Assembly: GCA_943368345.1 (NCBI GenBank)
Contig: CALRKY020000009.1
Span: forward strand, 1 to 64,000
Length of the DNA stretch: 64,000 nt
Source: JADCGM01 sp943368345
GTDB lineage: Bacteria > Pseudomonadota > Alphaproteobacteria > Sphingomonadales > Sphingomonadaceae
Direction of reading: 5' to 3'
The stretch's first letter is position 1. Each line of letters opens with the position of its first letter. Below the pieces are notes generated by a model. The model was not told the DNA's origin, did not search any database, and was given only the letters and a program-made list of their open reading frames with translations. Shown piece by piece: positions 23,621 through 32,832 of the stretch. A program made the position numbers and the translations under genes.

Positions 23621-24790
23621 ATGGCAAATCCCGGCATGGACAGCGACGTTTTCTCCGCCTTCCTTGATCAGCTGCAACGCTATGTGCGCGAGCGGCTGAT
23701 CCCGGCGGAGAAGGCCATTGCCGAAACCGACCGGATCCCCGACGACATCCTCGCTGAAATGCGGGACATGGGCCTGTTCGGCCTGACCATCCCCGAGGAA
23801 TATGGCGGCTCGGCGCTGAACGTCAGCCAGTATATCGAAACCATCCGGCAACTGGCTTATGCCGCGCCGTGCTTCCGGTCGATCATTTCGATCAACATCG
23901 GCATGACCTGTTCGGCCTTGGTCAAGAACGGCACGGCGGAGCAAAAGGCCCATTGGCTGCCGCGTCTGGCGGCCGGGGAAATTGCCTCTTTCGGCCTCAC
24001 CGAACCCGGCAGCGGCTCGGACAGCGCCGCGATGCAGACGACGGCGGTGCGCAGCGGCAACGGTTATGTGCTGAACGGCACCAAGCGCTACATCACCAAT
24101 TCGCCGTTCGCCAAGGTCGCGCTGATCATGGCCCGCACCTCCAGGGAGGCACTGCCCAAAAACGCCCATGTCAGCGCGTTCCTGGTCCCGATGGACCTGC
24201 CCGGCATCACCGTCGGCAAGTCGGACCAGAAGATGGGTCAGTCGGGCTCCCACATCGCCGACATCATCATGGAGGATGTGCAGGTCAGCGGCGATGCCCT
24301 GCTGGGGGGAGCGGAAGGCAAGGGCTTTCAGACCGCGATGCAATCGCTCGACAATGGCCGCCTGTCGGTCGCCGCCGCGAGTGCCGGCTATGCCCGCCGC
24401 ATCCTCGATACCGCGCTGCGCTATGCCAATGAACGCAAAGCCTTTGGCGAACCCATTGCCAATTTTCAGCTGATCCAGGCGATGCTCGCCGATAGCGAGG
24501 CGGAGATTTACGCCGCCGATTGCATGATCGCCGATGCCACCCGCCGCGCCGATGCGGGGGAGAAAATCCTGATGCAGGCCGCCGCCGCCAAGATGTTTGC
24601 CTCCGAAATGTGCGGTAGGGTTGCTGATCGCTGCGTGCAGATCCACGGCGGGGCCGGATATCTGGCGGAATATGAGGCGGAACGCTTCTACCGCGATGCC
24701 CGCATCTACCGGATTTACGAAGGCACCACGCAGATCCTCCAGCTGGTCATCGCCAAAAACATGCTCCGCGATTTTGCCGCGCAAAACTGA
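23621..24790 (+). CDS. Acyl-CoA dehydrogenase
   Basis: FAD-dependent acyl-CoA dehydrogenase (389 aa). Present are the FAD-binding FGLTEPGSGSD, the NGTKRYITNS strand, the RLSVAAASAGYARR segment, and the catalytic Glu in IYEGTTQI near the C-terminus. The ATG at 23621 (CACAGGA upstream) is used; the longer frame runs back into the toxin gene. It forms a coupled unit with the following CaiB gene (TGATG overlap), suggesting that a carboxylate is activated by CoA transfer and then dehydrogenated. Substrate unknown. Confidence 0.92.
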   Translation: MANPGMDSDVFSAFLDQLQRYVRERLIPAEKAIAETDRIPDDILAEMRDMGLFGLTIPEEYGGSALNVSQYIETIRQLAYAAPCFRSIISINIGMTCSALVKNGTAEQKAHWLPRLAAGEIASFGLTEPGSGSDSAAMQTTAVRSGNGYVLNGTKRYITNSPFAKVALIMARTSREALPKNAHVSAFLVPMDLPGITVGKSDQKMGQSGSHIADIIMEDVQVSGDALLGGAEGKGFQTAMQSLDNGRLSVAAASAGYARRILDTALRYANERKAFGEPIANFQLIQAMLADSEAEIYAADCMIADATRRADAGEKILMQAAAAKMFASEMCGRVADRCVQIHGGAGYLAEYEAERFYRDARIYRIYEGTTQILQLVIAKNMLRDFAAQN

Positions 24791-25986
24791 TGTACCCGCT
24801 GCTCACCGGCCTCACCGTGATCGAGGCTTCGTCCTTCGTCGCCTCCCCGACCGCTGGCCTGTATCTGGCGCAAATGGGCGCAGAGGTGATCCGGGTTGAT
24901 CAGATCGGCGGCGGCCCGGATTTCAACCGCTGGCCAAAGGCCGCCAATGGGGCGAGCCTCTATTGGGAGAATCTCAACCGCGCCAAAAAATCGGTCGCCC
25001 TCAATCTTGCCAGCGCCGAGGGTCGCGAACTGCTCCAGCAGCTGGTGGCGAAAACCGGCCAATTCCTCACCAACTTCCCGGTCGACGGGTTCCTGTCGCA
25101 TGACCGGCTGGCCGCCACTCGGGCCGATCTGATCACCGTCCGCATCATGGGGCAGGCCAATGGCGCCCCCGCGCTGGACTATACCGTCAACAGCGCCGTC
25201 GGCTTCCCGGACCTGACCGGGCCGGGGCCGGAACCGGTCAACCACGTGCTCCCGGCCTGGGATTTGCTGACCGGGGCCTATGCCGCCTTCGCCCTGCTCG
25301 CCGCTGTCAGCCACCGCCGCGACACCGGCCTCGGGCAGGAAGTCCGCATTCCGCTCTCCGACGTCGCCATCGGCAGCGTCGCCAATCTCGGCATGCTGGC
25401 GGACGTGTTTGAAACCGGGACGACCCGCCAGCGGCTTGGCAATACCGTCTACGGTGCCTTCGGCCGGGATTTCGTCACTGCAGACGGGACTCGGTTGATG
25501 ATCATGGCGATCACGCCGCGCCAGTGGTCCGGCCTCATCACCGTGCTGGGCATCGCCGCTGAAATTGCCGCGATTGAGCAGCAGCACGGCCTTTCCTTCG
25601 CCACCGACGAAGGCGTCCGCTTTGACCACCGCGAGCTACTGTTTCCGCTCGTCGAAACCCGGGTTGCCGCCCGGACCTATGCCGACCTTGCCGCAGCATT
25701 CGACGCGAACGGTTGCTGCTACGGCCCGTACCAGACGATGCTCGAAGCGGCGCGCGACCCGGTCCTGGTTGGCAGCAATCCGCTGTTCGGCAGCAGCAGC
25801 AACCCGAGCGGCCTGTCCTATCCCGCCGCCGGGTCCATCGCCTCCCTCCCCGCGCTCAACCGCGAAGCGCCGCGTCCCGCCCCCCGCCTCGGCCAGCATA
25901 GCGACGAAATTCTGGAACAGCAGCTCGGCCTGTCTCCCGGCCAGATCGCGGCCCTCCACGACAAGGGCATCGTCGGCGGCGCCTGA
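24790..25986 (+). CDS. CaiB/BaiF family CoA-transferase
   Basis: Family III CoA-transferase (398 aa). It contains the N-terminal Rossmann-like segment LTVIEASSFVASPTAGLYLAQMGAEVIRV and the block DQIGGGPDFNRWP. LNRAKKSVALNL and the VDGFLSHDRL region also fit the family. The usual catalytic Asp around the middle (normally in a GYD-type motif) is seen as ALDYTVNSAVGFPD. Translation is coupled to the acyl-CoA dehydrogenase. Likely moves CoA from a thioester such as succinyl-CoA to the dehydrogenase substrate. Confidence 0.88.
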   Translation: MYPLLTGLTVIEASSFVASPTAGLYLAQMGAEVIRVDQIGGGPDFNRWPKAANGASLYWENLNRAKKSVALNLASAEGRELLQQLVAKTGQFLTNFPVDGFLSHDRLAATRADLITVRIMGQANGAPALDYTVNSAVGFPDLTGPGPEPVNHVLPAWDLLTGAYAAFALLAAVSHRRDTGLGQEVRIPLSDVAIGSVANLGMLADVFETGTTRQRLGNTVYGAFGRDFVTADGTRLMIMAITPRQWSGLITVLGIAAEIAAIEQQHGLSFATDEGVRFDHRELLFPLVETRVAARTYADLAAAFDANGCCYGPYQTMLEAARDPVLVGSNPLFGSSSNPSGLSYPAAGSIASLPALNREAPRPAPRLGQHSDEILEQQLGLSPGQIAALHDKGIVGGA

Positions 25987-26077
25987 TCCGCCCCCGGCCA
26001 ACTATGATAGGCTGGATCACCGTCCCGTCCCGCCGCATAGAGCAGGCAAACTTGTACCCTGCCTGAGAGGACATCCG

Positions 26078-27331
26078 ATGGCCGACGCTTACATCATCGA
26101 CGCCGTTCGCACCCCGCGCGGTATTGGCAAACCCGGCAAGGGCGCGCTGTCCCACCTGCACCCGCAGCATCTCGCCGCCACCGTGCTGAAGGCGCTGAAG
26201 GACCGCAACAATCTCGATACCTCGCATGTCGATGACATCATCTGGTCGACCTCGACCCAGCGCGGCAAGCAGGCCGGGGACCTTGGCCGGATGGCAGCGC
26301 TCGCGGCCGGCTATGACATCCGCGCCAGCGGCATGACGCTCGACCGTTTCTGCGGTGGCGGCATCACCAGCGTCAATCTCGCGGCTGCACAGATCATGTC
26401 CGGCATGGAAGACCTGCTGATCGCCGGGGGCACCGAAATGATGTCCTACACCGCTGCCCTTGGAGCTGCCGACATGGCTGCCGGGGTCATGCCGATGGGC
26501 ATGGGGTCGGGCAATGCCGCGTTGCAGGCGCTGCACCCGCAATCGCATCAGGGCGTCTGCGGTGATGCCATTGCCGCGATGGAGGGGATAAGCCGCGAAG
26601 CCGTCGATGCCCTCGGCCTCGAAAGCCAGCGCCGCGCCGCAGTCGCCATCAGCGAGGGCCGCTTCGCCAAAAGCCTCGTCACCGTTTACAATGAGGATGG
26701 CAGCGTCGCGCTCGATCACGAGGAATTCCCCCGGCCCGAAACCACCGCCGAAGGGCTCGCGGGCCTGAAAGCGTCCTTCGACGTCATCGCCGATGTGTCG
26801 ATCCAGCCCGACGGGCAGACCTTCCGGCAATCGATCAACGCCCGCTACCCCGACCTGAAATGGACTGGTGTCCACCATGCCGGAAATTCATCGGGCGTCG
26901 TCGATGGCGCCGCCGCCATCCTGCTCGCGTCCAAAGCCTATGCCGACAAGCACGGCCTCAAGCCCCGCGCCCGCATCGTCGCCACCGCCAATGTCGGCGA
27001 CTGCCCGACCCTGATGCTCAACGCGCCCGTCCCGGCTGCCCGCAAGGTGCTGGCCAAGGCAGGGCTGACTGTCGACGATATCGACCTGTGGGAAATCAAC
27101 GAGGCGTTCGCCGTCGTCGCCGAAAAATTCATCCGCGACCTGAAACTCGATCGCAGCAAGGTCAACGTCAACGGCGGGGCCTGCGCCCTTGGTCACCCGA
27201 TTGGCGCGACCGGATCGGTGCTGATCGGCACCGTCCTCGATGAACTGGAACGGCGCGGCCTCAAACGCGGCCTCGTCACCATGTGCGCCGCCGGCGGTAT
27301 GGCCCCGGCGATCATCATCGAACGCGTGTAG
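26078..27331 (+). CDS. Acetyl-CoA C-acetyltransferase (thiolase)
   Basis: Thiolase (417 aa) cleaving a 3-oxoacyl-CoA. The nucleophilic Cys is in TLDRFCGGGITSV, the His in GGACALGHPIGATGS, the second Cys in TMCAAGGMAPA, and NEAF is intact. GAGAGGA precedes the ATG at 26078; the open frame upstream is a shadow of the CaiB gene. It lies 91 nt after the CaiB gene and probably completes a short beta-oxidation-like set with it. It converges on the minus-strand CoA-transferase, with 6 bases between the genes. Confidence 0.93.
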   Translation: MADAYIIDAVRTPRGIGKPGKGALSHLHPQHLAATVLKALKDRNNLDTSHVDDIIWSTSTQRGKQAGDLGRMAALAAGYDIRASGMTLDRFCGGGITSVNLAAAQIMSGMEDLLIAGGTEMMSYTAALGAADMAAGVMPMGMGSGNAALQALHPQSHQGVCGDAIAAMEGISREAVDALGLESQRRAAVAISEGRFAKSLVTVYNEDGSVALDHEEFPRPETTAEGLAGLKASFDVIADVSIQPDGQTFRQSINARYPDLKWTGVHHAGNSSGVVDGAAAILLASKAYADKHGLKPRARIVATANVGDCPTLMLNAPVPAARKVLAKAGLTVDDIDLWEINEAFAVVAEKFIRDLKLDRSKVNVNGGACALGHPIGATGSVLIGTVLDELERRGLKRGLVTMCAAGGMAPAIIIERV

Positions 27332-27337
27332 CGCGGG

Positions 27338-28522
27338 TCAAGCCTCGGTAGCGACGGCCCCGGACGCGATCATCGCAGCGATGGCCTCCGCATCATAACC
27401 AAGGCCGCGCAGCACCGCTTCGCTGTCCTCTCCCGGCTTCGGCAACCGCACGTCGGCATTGGAGCGCTTGCCCGCCATTTCGACCGGGATGCCAGGGAGG
27501 CGCGTCACTGCGCCGGTATCGAGGGTCACGGTCTCCAGTCCGCGAGATGCGGCCAAATGTGGGTCATCGAACATGTCCTCCGGCCGACCGATCGGCGCGA
27601 AGGGCAGACCGCTGCCATCAAGCCGGTGGATGATCTCGGCGCGGGTGAAGCCTTTCATCAGCGTCCGGATCTCAGGCATGATCCGGTCGCGGGCCAGCAC
27701 GCGGCTGTTATTCTTGCGCAGCGCTTCATCGGCCCACAGCGCCTCGAGCTTGAACAGCATGCAGAATTTCTCCCACAGTGCGTCGGTCACCACCCCAATG
27801 AACACCGGCTCGTCCGCCGTCTCGAACACGTCATAGATCGCCCAGGCCGAAATGCGGGCCGGCATCGGATCGGCGGCTTTGCCGGTCACCGCCAGCTGCG
27901 CCATATGCTGCCCGACCAGATAGACCGTTGTCTCGAACAGCGACGACACCACTTTCTGGCCAAGCCCGGTGCGGTGCCTTTCCTCCAGCGCCGCCAGAAT
28001 CGCGATCACCCCGAACATGCCGCCGGTCACGTCGATGACACTAGAGCCAGCCCGCAGCGGACGCCCCGGCGGGCCGGTCATATAGGCGAGGCCGCCCATC
28101 ATCTGCGCCACTTCGTCGAGCGCGGTGCGATTCTCATACGGACCTGACAGAAATCCCTTTTCCGACGCATAGATCAGGCGCGGATTGGCGCCGCGCAGCG
28201 CCTCATACCCCAGCCCGAGCCGGTCAAGCGCACCAGGGCGGAAATTCTCAACCAGGATATCCGCACCGTGGCAAAGCCGGGTGGCGACCTCCATTCCGGC
28301 GTCCGATTTCAGATCAACGCAGATGCTCGCCTTGTGACGGTTGTACATGGCGAAATATCCGGCACCAGAGCCGAGCAACCGCCGGGTCTGGTCGCCGCCA
28401 ATCGGCTCAACCCGGGTTACCTCCGCACCCAGGCTCGCCAATATGTGCCCAACCGTCGGACCCATCACCATATGGGTGAATTCAACGACCTTCAGCCCGG
28501 CGAGTGGCGTCGGCCCGCTCAT
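27338..28522 (-). CDS. CaiB/BaiF family CoA-transferase
   Basis: Family III CoA-transferase (394 aa), last gene of a five-gene minus-strand operon. Typical blocks: LKVVEFTHMVMGPTVGHILA, EVTRVEPIGGDQTR, the long ILVENFRPGALDRLGLGYE and RTALDEVAQMMGGLAYMTG with the catalytic Asp of ALDEV. The start overlaps the HMG-CoA-lyase-family stop (ATGA). In context it may load CoA onto the hydroxy diacid produced by the LeuCD pair, making a substrate for the lyase encoded just before it. Confidence 0.9.
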   Translation of the reverse strand: MSGPTPLAGLKVVEFTHMVMGPTVGHILASLGAEVTRVEPIGGDQTRRLLGSGAGYFAMYNRHKASICVDLKSDAGMEVATRLCHGADILVENFRPGALDRLGLGYEALRGANPRLIYASEKGFLSGPYENRTALDEVAQMMGGLAYMTGPPGRPLRAGSSVIDVTGGMFGVIAILAALEERHRTGLGQKVVSSLFETTVYLVGQHMAQLAVTGKAADPMPARISAWAIYDVFETADEPVFIGVVTDALWEKFCMLFKLEALWADEALRKNNSRVLARDRIMPEIRTLMKGFTRAEIIHRLDGSGLPFAPIGRPEDMFDDPHLAASRGLETVTLDTGAVTRLPGIPVEMAGKRSNADVRLPKPGEDSEAVLRGLGYDAEAIAAMIASGAVATEA

Positions 28523-29421
28523 GCCGCGAACCCGAGCGGCAGTCCGGCATCCGGCGTAAACCCGTACAGCGGTTCACCCGGCAGCGCGGCAGCGACAATC
28601 TCCCGGACCTTCAGCAGCGCGGGCAGATCAATCCCCGTCTCGATCCCCATCGCCTGCAGCATGAACACCAGATCCTCGGTCACGATATTCCCGGACGCGC
28701 CAGGCGCGAACGGGCAGCCGCCAATCCCACCGAGCGAGGCATCGAGCGTGGTGATCCCCTCCTCCAGCCCGGCCAGCGCATTCGCCAGCCCCAGCCCGCG
28801 CGTATTGTGCAGATGCAGCGTGGTCAGCTTGTCCGCCCCGGCAGCCGCCTTCACCGCCCGCACCATCCGCTTGACCTGCGCCGGGTTGGCATAGCCCGTG
28901 GTATCGGACAGGCTCAATTCCTTCGCCCCGGCAGCGACGGAGGCCACTGCCAGTTCGGTGACCCGGTCCTCGCTGACAACCCCTTCATAGGTGCAGCCGA
29001 ACGCCGTCGACAGGCTGACGGCGAAATGGACCCCTGCGCCCGCCGCCAACACGGCGATCACCGCAATTTCCGCCAGCATGTCGGCATGGCTTTTGCGGAC
29101 ATTTTTCAGGCTGTGGGTTTCCGACATCGAAAACGGGATCGACATGCCGTGCACCCCGGCGGCAATCGCCCGTGCCGCGCCCTTGGCGTTCGGCACCAGC
29201 GCCACGACGTTCAACCCGGGGATTGTCTTGGCAAATGCTACCACCTCGGCCGTATCGGCCAGTTGCGGCAGCAGCGACGGCGGGACAAAACTGCCGACTT
29301 CAATCTCGCGCACCCCGGCTGCGGCCTCCGCCGTGATCCACGCCTGTTTCGCCGCCAGCGACATGATCCGGTCGGTACTTTGCAACCCGTCTCGCGGGCC
29401 GACTTCGCTGATCAGGATCAC
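28519..29421 (-). CDS. Hydroxymethylglutaryl-CoA lyase family protein
   Basis: TIM-barrel lyase of the HMG-CoA lyase / DRE family (300 aa). It cleaves a 3-hydroxy-3-methylacyl-CoA into acetyl-CoA and a keto acid. Motifs: SEVGPRDGLQ at the N-terminus with the substrate-binding Arg-Asp, the metal His pair in LHLHNTRGLGLAN, and the catalytic loop GGIGGCPFAPGASGN with the Cys. The GTG at 29421 is chosen because GGAGA precedes it and it overlaps the LeuD stop; the longer frame lacks support. The substrate may be an alkylated analogue such as a citramalyl-CoA. Confidence 0.9.
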   Translation of the reverse strand: MILISEVGPRDGLQSTDRIMSLAAKQAWITAEAAAGVREIEVGSFVPPSLLPQLADTAEVVAFAKTIPGLNVVALVPNAKGAARAIAAGVHGMSIPFSMSETHSLKNVRKSHADMLAEIAVIAVLAAGAGVHFAVSLSTAFGCTYEGVVSEDRVTELAVASVAAGAKELSLSDTTGYANPAQVKRMVRAVKAAAGADKLTTLHLHNTRGLGLANALAGLEEGITTLDASLGGIGGCPFAPGASGNIVTEDLVFMLQAMGIETGIDLPALLKVREIVAAALPGEPLYGFTPDAGLPLGFAA

Positions 29422-30023
29422 GCGCGTTTCTCCTGTTGTGTCCCAAGGTAAATCCACGGCCGCACCGTCCGGTCCGCTGCCTGCCAGCTGCGGATGGCCG
29501 CGCTGTGTTTCAGGGTCAGCGCAATAGCATCCGCCCCCTCCAGCAGCATGGCCTTGGCCTCAGCCTCAATCTCGAACCCATGACTGTCAACCCGCTGCGC
29601 TGCCAGATCAATGGACACCCGCTGACCCGCCATTGCAGCGATGGCCGCCTCCGGTAGTACAATTGGAGCAACCCCGTTCCGGATGCAGTTGTTGCGGAAG
29701 ATCGGTGCAAAACTTTCGGCGATCACGGCGCGGAAACCATATTCCGCCAGCGCCCAGACCGCATGCTCGCGACTCGATCCGCAGCCAAAATTCTTGCCGC
29801 CGAGCAAAATTTCCGCACCGGCAAAGGCTGGGTCGTTGAGCACAAAGTCCGGATTCGGCACGCGGTTCGTGACATCGCTGTATCGCCACGCGGCGAACAA
29901 CCCGGCCTTCAGCCCGGTCTTCCCGGTACTGGTCATCTCGCGCGATGGGATAATCGCATCGGTATCGACATTGTCGCGGATCAGCGGCACCGCAATGCTG
30001 GTCAGGGTGGTGAAAGGCGTCAT
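29418..30023 (-). CDS. LeuD-like isomerase/hydratase small subunit
   Basis: Small subunit of the 3-isopropylmalate dehydratase/aconitase superfamily (201 aa). Diagnostic: PLIRDNVDTDAIIPSRE, GGKNFGCGSSREHAVWAL and FAPIFRNNCIRNGV. The ATG at 30023 overlaps the LeuC stop. The partner large subunit is adjacent. Placed among CoA-transferase and lyase genes rather than leuA/leuB, it is more likely a catabolic hydratase for a citraconate- or dimethylmaleate-like diacid than a leucine-pathway enzyme; that is inference. Confidence 0.9.
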   Translation of the reverse strand: MTPFTTLTSIAVPLIRDNVDTDAIIPSREMTSTGKTGLKAGLFAAWRYSDVTNRVPNPDFVLNDPAFAGAEILLGGKNFGCGSSREHAVWALAEYGFRAVIAESFAPIFRNNCIRNGVAPIVLPEAAIAAMAGQRVSIDLAAQRVDSHGFEIEAEAKAMLLEGADAIALTLKHSAAIRSWQAADRTVRPWIYLGTQQEKRA

Positions 30024-31387
30024 CCTACCGTCCTCGGATCGGTGATGCATCCGGCGATGGCACTGGTGGCGACCATTTCCGGGCTGGCGATATGCGTCCG
30101 GATACCGGGGCCCTGCCGCCCCTCAAAATTGCGGTTGGTCGATGATATCACCCGGCTTCCCGGCGGGAAACTCTCACCACCGGCATAGAAGCACAGCGAG
30201 CAGCCACTCTCCCGCCACTCGAATCCGGCATCAGTGAAGATGCGGTCCAACCCTTCCGCCTCGGCAGCGCGCTTCACGGCGGATGACCCCGGAACCACCA
30301 GGCCCAAAACGCCTGCCGCCTTGGTCCGCCCGTTCAGGACCGCCGCAGCCCGGCGCAGGTCGGATAGCCGAGCATTGGTGCAACTGCCGATGAACGCCAC
30401 GTTGATCGGTGTCCCGGCAATCGCCTGACCTGCCTCCAGCCCGATATAGGCCAGCGCGTTCGCATCGGCATCGACGGGTATGAACTGCGATATGCCGATG
30501 CTGTTGCCGGGTGATGTGCCCCAACTGACCATGGGCTCAATGCTCCCCGCGTCGATCACAATCTCGCGGTCGAACACCGCTCCGGCATCGGTTCGCAGGT
30601 CGCTCCAATCCGGCAACGGATCGGGTGCATAGCGCCGCCCTTTGAGATAGGCCGTCGTCCGCGCGTCGGGCGCGATCAGCCCGGTCATCGCGGCAAATTC
30701 GGTCGCCATGTTGCACAGCGTCATGCGCGCTTCCATGTCGAGCGCCGCGACCGCGTCTCCCGCAAATTCCACCGCATGCCCCGCACCGCCGCCTGCACCA
30801 TGGTCGGCGAGCAGCCGCAGGATCATGTCCTTGGCGGTTACCCCGGACGGCAGCACGCCGGTGAAAGTGACTCGCATTGATTTCGGCTTGCTGACCCGCA
30901 GTGTCCCGGTCGCCATCGCATGTTCGGCCTCCGACGATCCGATCCCCCAGGCCAGTGCCCCGAACGCGCCTTGGGTGCAGGTGTGGCTGTCCGGTGCGAT
31001 CAACGTGCAACCCGGCAGCACAATGCCAAGCTCGGGTGAAATCACGTGGGTGATCCCCTGATCCGGGTCGTTCACGTCGAACAAGGTGATGCCCGCCGCC
31101 CGGCACGCCGCCCGGGTTTCGGTGATGAACGCCTGCCCGCCGCGCATCAACGTCTGGTCAGTCCGACCGGTGCGGGTATCAACGATATGGTCCATCACCG
31201 CGAACACCCGCGCCGGATCGACCACCGCCCGACCAGCTGCGGCCAGACTGGCCAATGCCGCCGCTCCGGTCCGCTCATGCAGAAAAATCCGGTCAATCGC
31301 GATCAACGCATTGCCGTCGCCCAGGTCGACCACAACATGGGCGTCCCACAGCTTCTGGAACAGGGTTTGCGGCCCGGACAGGGTCAG
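30020..31387 (-). CDS. LeuC-like isomerase/hydratase large subunit
   Basis: Large Fe-S subunit of the 3-isopropylmalate dehydratase family (about 455 aa). Cluster ligands are visible in IGSCTNARLSDL and ESGCSLCFYAGGES, and STNRNFEGRQG and PDSHTCTQGAFG are present. The N-terminal domain begins at about LFQKLWDAHVV, but no ATG, GTG or TTG exists near there. The best-placed codon is CTG at 31387, which overlaps the preceding stop as CTGA, mirroring the ATGA and GTGA couplings of the rest of the operon. A start further up (frame open to 31531) would add 48 residues with no family similarity. The function is probably hydration of an unsaturated diacid. Confidence 0.85.
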   Translation of the reverse strand: MTLSGPQTLFQKLWDAHVVVDLGDGNALIAIDRIFLHERTGAAALASLAAAGRAVVDPARVFAVMDHIVDTRTGRTDQTLMRGGQAFITETRAACRAAGITLFDVNDPDQGITHVISPELGIVLPGCTLIAPDSHTCTQGAFGALAWGIGSSEAEHAMATGTLRVSKPKSMRVTFTGVLPSGVTAKDMILRLLADHGAGGGAGHAVEFAGDAVAALDMEARMTLCNMATEFAAMTGLIAPDARTTAYLKGRRYAPDPLPDWSDLRTDAGAVFDREIVIDAGSIEPMVSWGTSPGNSIGISQFIPVDADANALAYIGLEAGQAIAGTPINVAFIGSCTNARLSDLRRAAAVLNGRTKAAGVLGLVVPGSSAVKRAAEAEGLDRIFTDAGFEWRESGCSLCFYAGGESFPPGSRVISSTNRNFEGRQGPGIRTHIASPEMVATSAIAGCITDPRTVG

Positions 31388-32751
31388 GCCTCGCGTCTCG
31401 ATTGCCGCGCCAGATGGAGCGGTTTGGCGGCGGTTGAGCGGATCAGCGCGCGATGTTCCCGTGCCAATTGCACCGGCGCGAGTGCGGCGCTGTCGATCGG
31501 AATCGCATTGGCCGCGTTCGCTTCGTACCAAGGGGAGAACACATGCCCCGCCCGGACAATCGCCCAGGCCTTGGTCAAATATCCACCGAACCGGTCGGGC
31601 GTCAGGTCAGGGTAAAGCAAGTCGGGCTCACCCGCTGGCAAGACCTCGTGAGAAACGGTCTGGACGCCAAAGTGCGCGACCACCGCATCGATCACAGCCT
31701 GCCATGCCTGCCAGTCGGTCGGCGCTGCTCCCGGCCAGAGGTCGGACAAACCATGTCCCGGCAGATCAATGCGAAGTGCGTCCGTGTCGTCGAGCAAATC
31801 ACCCTCTCGGCCTGGTCCATGCACCAGCAAATGACCGGACGCCGCCTTGCCCTGCCAATGGATCAGGCCGCCAAATTCGCTCGTGCGCACAAATAGAAAT
31901 CCTGCTTCGCTGTCCTCTGCAGGCAAAAACATGGGGGCAGGATGTCGCTGGAAAAAATCGGCATTGGCTTGAAAATGGGCAGCCGAGTCTTTTTGTTCCT
32001 GTGTGGTCCAACCGTTGGGCAGTGGCGGAAACCGCGTCATATGCGCAGCCATCGGATCGCCAGCATAGCTCGACAATAGCGCCGGAGGCACCGAAGTGTT
32101 GGCAAGCGGCACGTCAAAGCCCGCTGTCAACGCCGCCCTATATCCATCACGATAGGCGTCACCAGCAACCAGCAAATCCATGACCATTTCGTGAACCAAG
32201 ACTGGTGCAGCATGCGGATTGGGCAGCCGCCGCGCCTCTTCGGGCTTGAACCAGGGAAAGTACCAGGTTTGCTCGAGCATCCTGTTCCAGGCCCAAATCA
32301 AATGTTCGCCGTATCCTGCAACGGTCAAGGGTGGCAAATAGTCTTCACCGACATCGGCAAGTTCTTCCTCGCGAAAACAGGGATAGCCTCCAGCTCCCAG
32401 ACTCACGAACTTTTCAGGATATCGTCGGATGGCATTCATCAGGAATATCCCGCCCGAGTGAAATCCGTAGGCAGCAATCCCCTTGAAGCCCACAGCGTCG
32501 GCAAAGGCGACAATCGCGTCTGCAAAATCGGCAGTTCCTGGCTTCTCCGTCTGCAACGGATCGGATTGTCCGAAACCGGGAGAGTCGGGGGCGATGCACG
32601 TGAATCGCTCCCCCCAAATGCGCATCACTGCGTCATATTCGGCGGAGGATCGCGGACTCTGGTGGATCATCAGCAATGGGGGACCATTGCCCGCCCTGCG
32701 GTAGTGGACACGGCGACCGTTGATTGTGAGATAGTGGCGTGTGATCATCAT
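31384..32751 (-). CDS. Alpha/beta hydrolase
   Basis: A 455-aa alpha/beta-hydrolase-fold protein, first gene of the LeuC-LeuD-lyase-CaiB operon. Core features: PPLLMIHQSPRSSAEYD (oxyanion region), CIAPDSPGFGQSDPL, and a nucleophile elbow AYGFHSGGIFL in which the usual GxSxG first glycine is Phe (FHSGG). Acidic and His triad partners near DLPGHGLSD and VAHFG are plausible. The protein is longer than typical 300-aa members. The start at 32751 is chosen because the frame upstream translates the operator. Substrate unknown; ester, lactone or epoxide hydrolysis are all possible. Confidence 0.8.
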   Translation of the reverse strand: MMITRHYLTINGRRVHYRRAGNGPPLLMIHQSPRSSAEYDAVMRIWGERFTCIAPDSPGFGQSDPLQTEKPGTADFADAIVAFADAVGFKGIAAYGFHSGGIFLMNAIRRYPEKFVSLGAGGYPCFREEELADVGEDYLPPLTVAGYGEHLIWAWNRMLEQTWYFPWFKPEEARRLPNPHAAPVLVHEMVMDLLVAGDAYRDGYRAALTAGFDVPLANTSVPPALLSSYAGDPMAAHMTRFPPLPNGWTTQEQKDSAAHFQANADFFQRHPAPMFLPAEDSEAGFLFVRTSEFGGLIHWQGKAASGHLLVHGPGREGDLLDDTDALRIDLPGHGLSDLWPGAAPTDWQAWQAVIDAVVAHFGVQTVSHEVLPAGEPDLLYPDLTPDRFGGYLTKAWAIVRAGHVFSPWYEANAANAIPIDSAALAPVQLAREHRALIRSTAAKPLHLARQSRREA

Positions 32752-32755
32752 CGGT

Positions 32756-32773
32756 AAGTTGTCCGGACAAATT
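32756..32773. promoter_or_regulatory. Operator copy 2, between divergent operons
   Basis: AAGTTGTCCGGACAAATT, 17 of 18 to the consensus. It ends only 4 nt from the alpha/beta hydrolase start (minus strand) and lies 59 nt before the isochorismatase-like start (plus strand). It may govern both divergent operons. Confidence 0.85.
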
Positions 32774-32832
32774 TTACTCGACAGCGGTCTATCCTGTAGC
32801 CATTGTCGGCGCAAGCGAAGGGATAAGCTTAT

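Noticed and set aside
23333..24784. 483-codon minus-strand frame over the acyl-CoA dehydrogenase
   Set aside because: Antisense shadow; the plus-strand product has all dehydrogenase motifs.
26041..26078. CTGAGA near the thiolase start as a possible TPP riboswitch piece
   Set aside because: Only this short match is present, without the other conserved elements or stems of the riboswitch.
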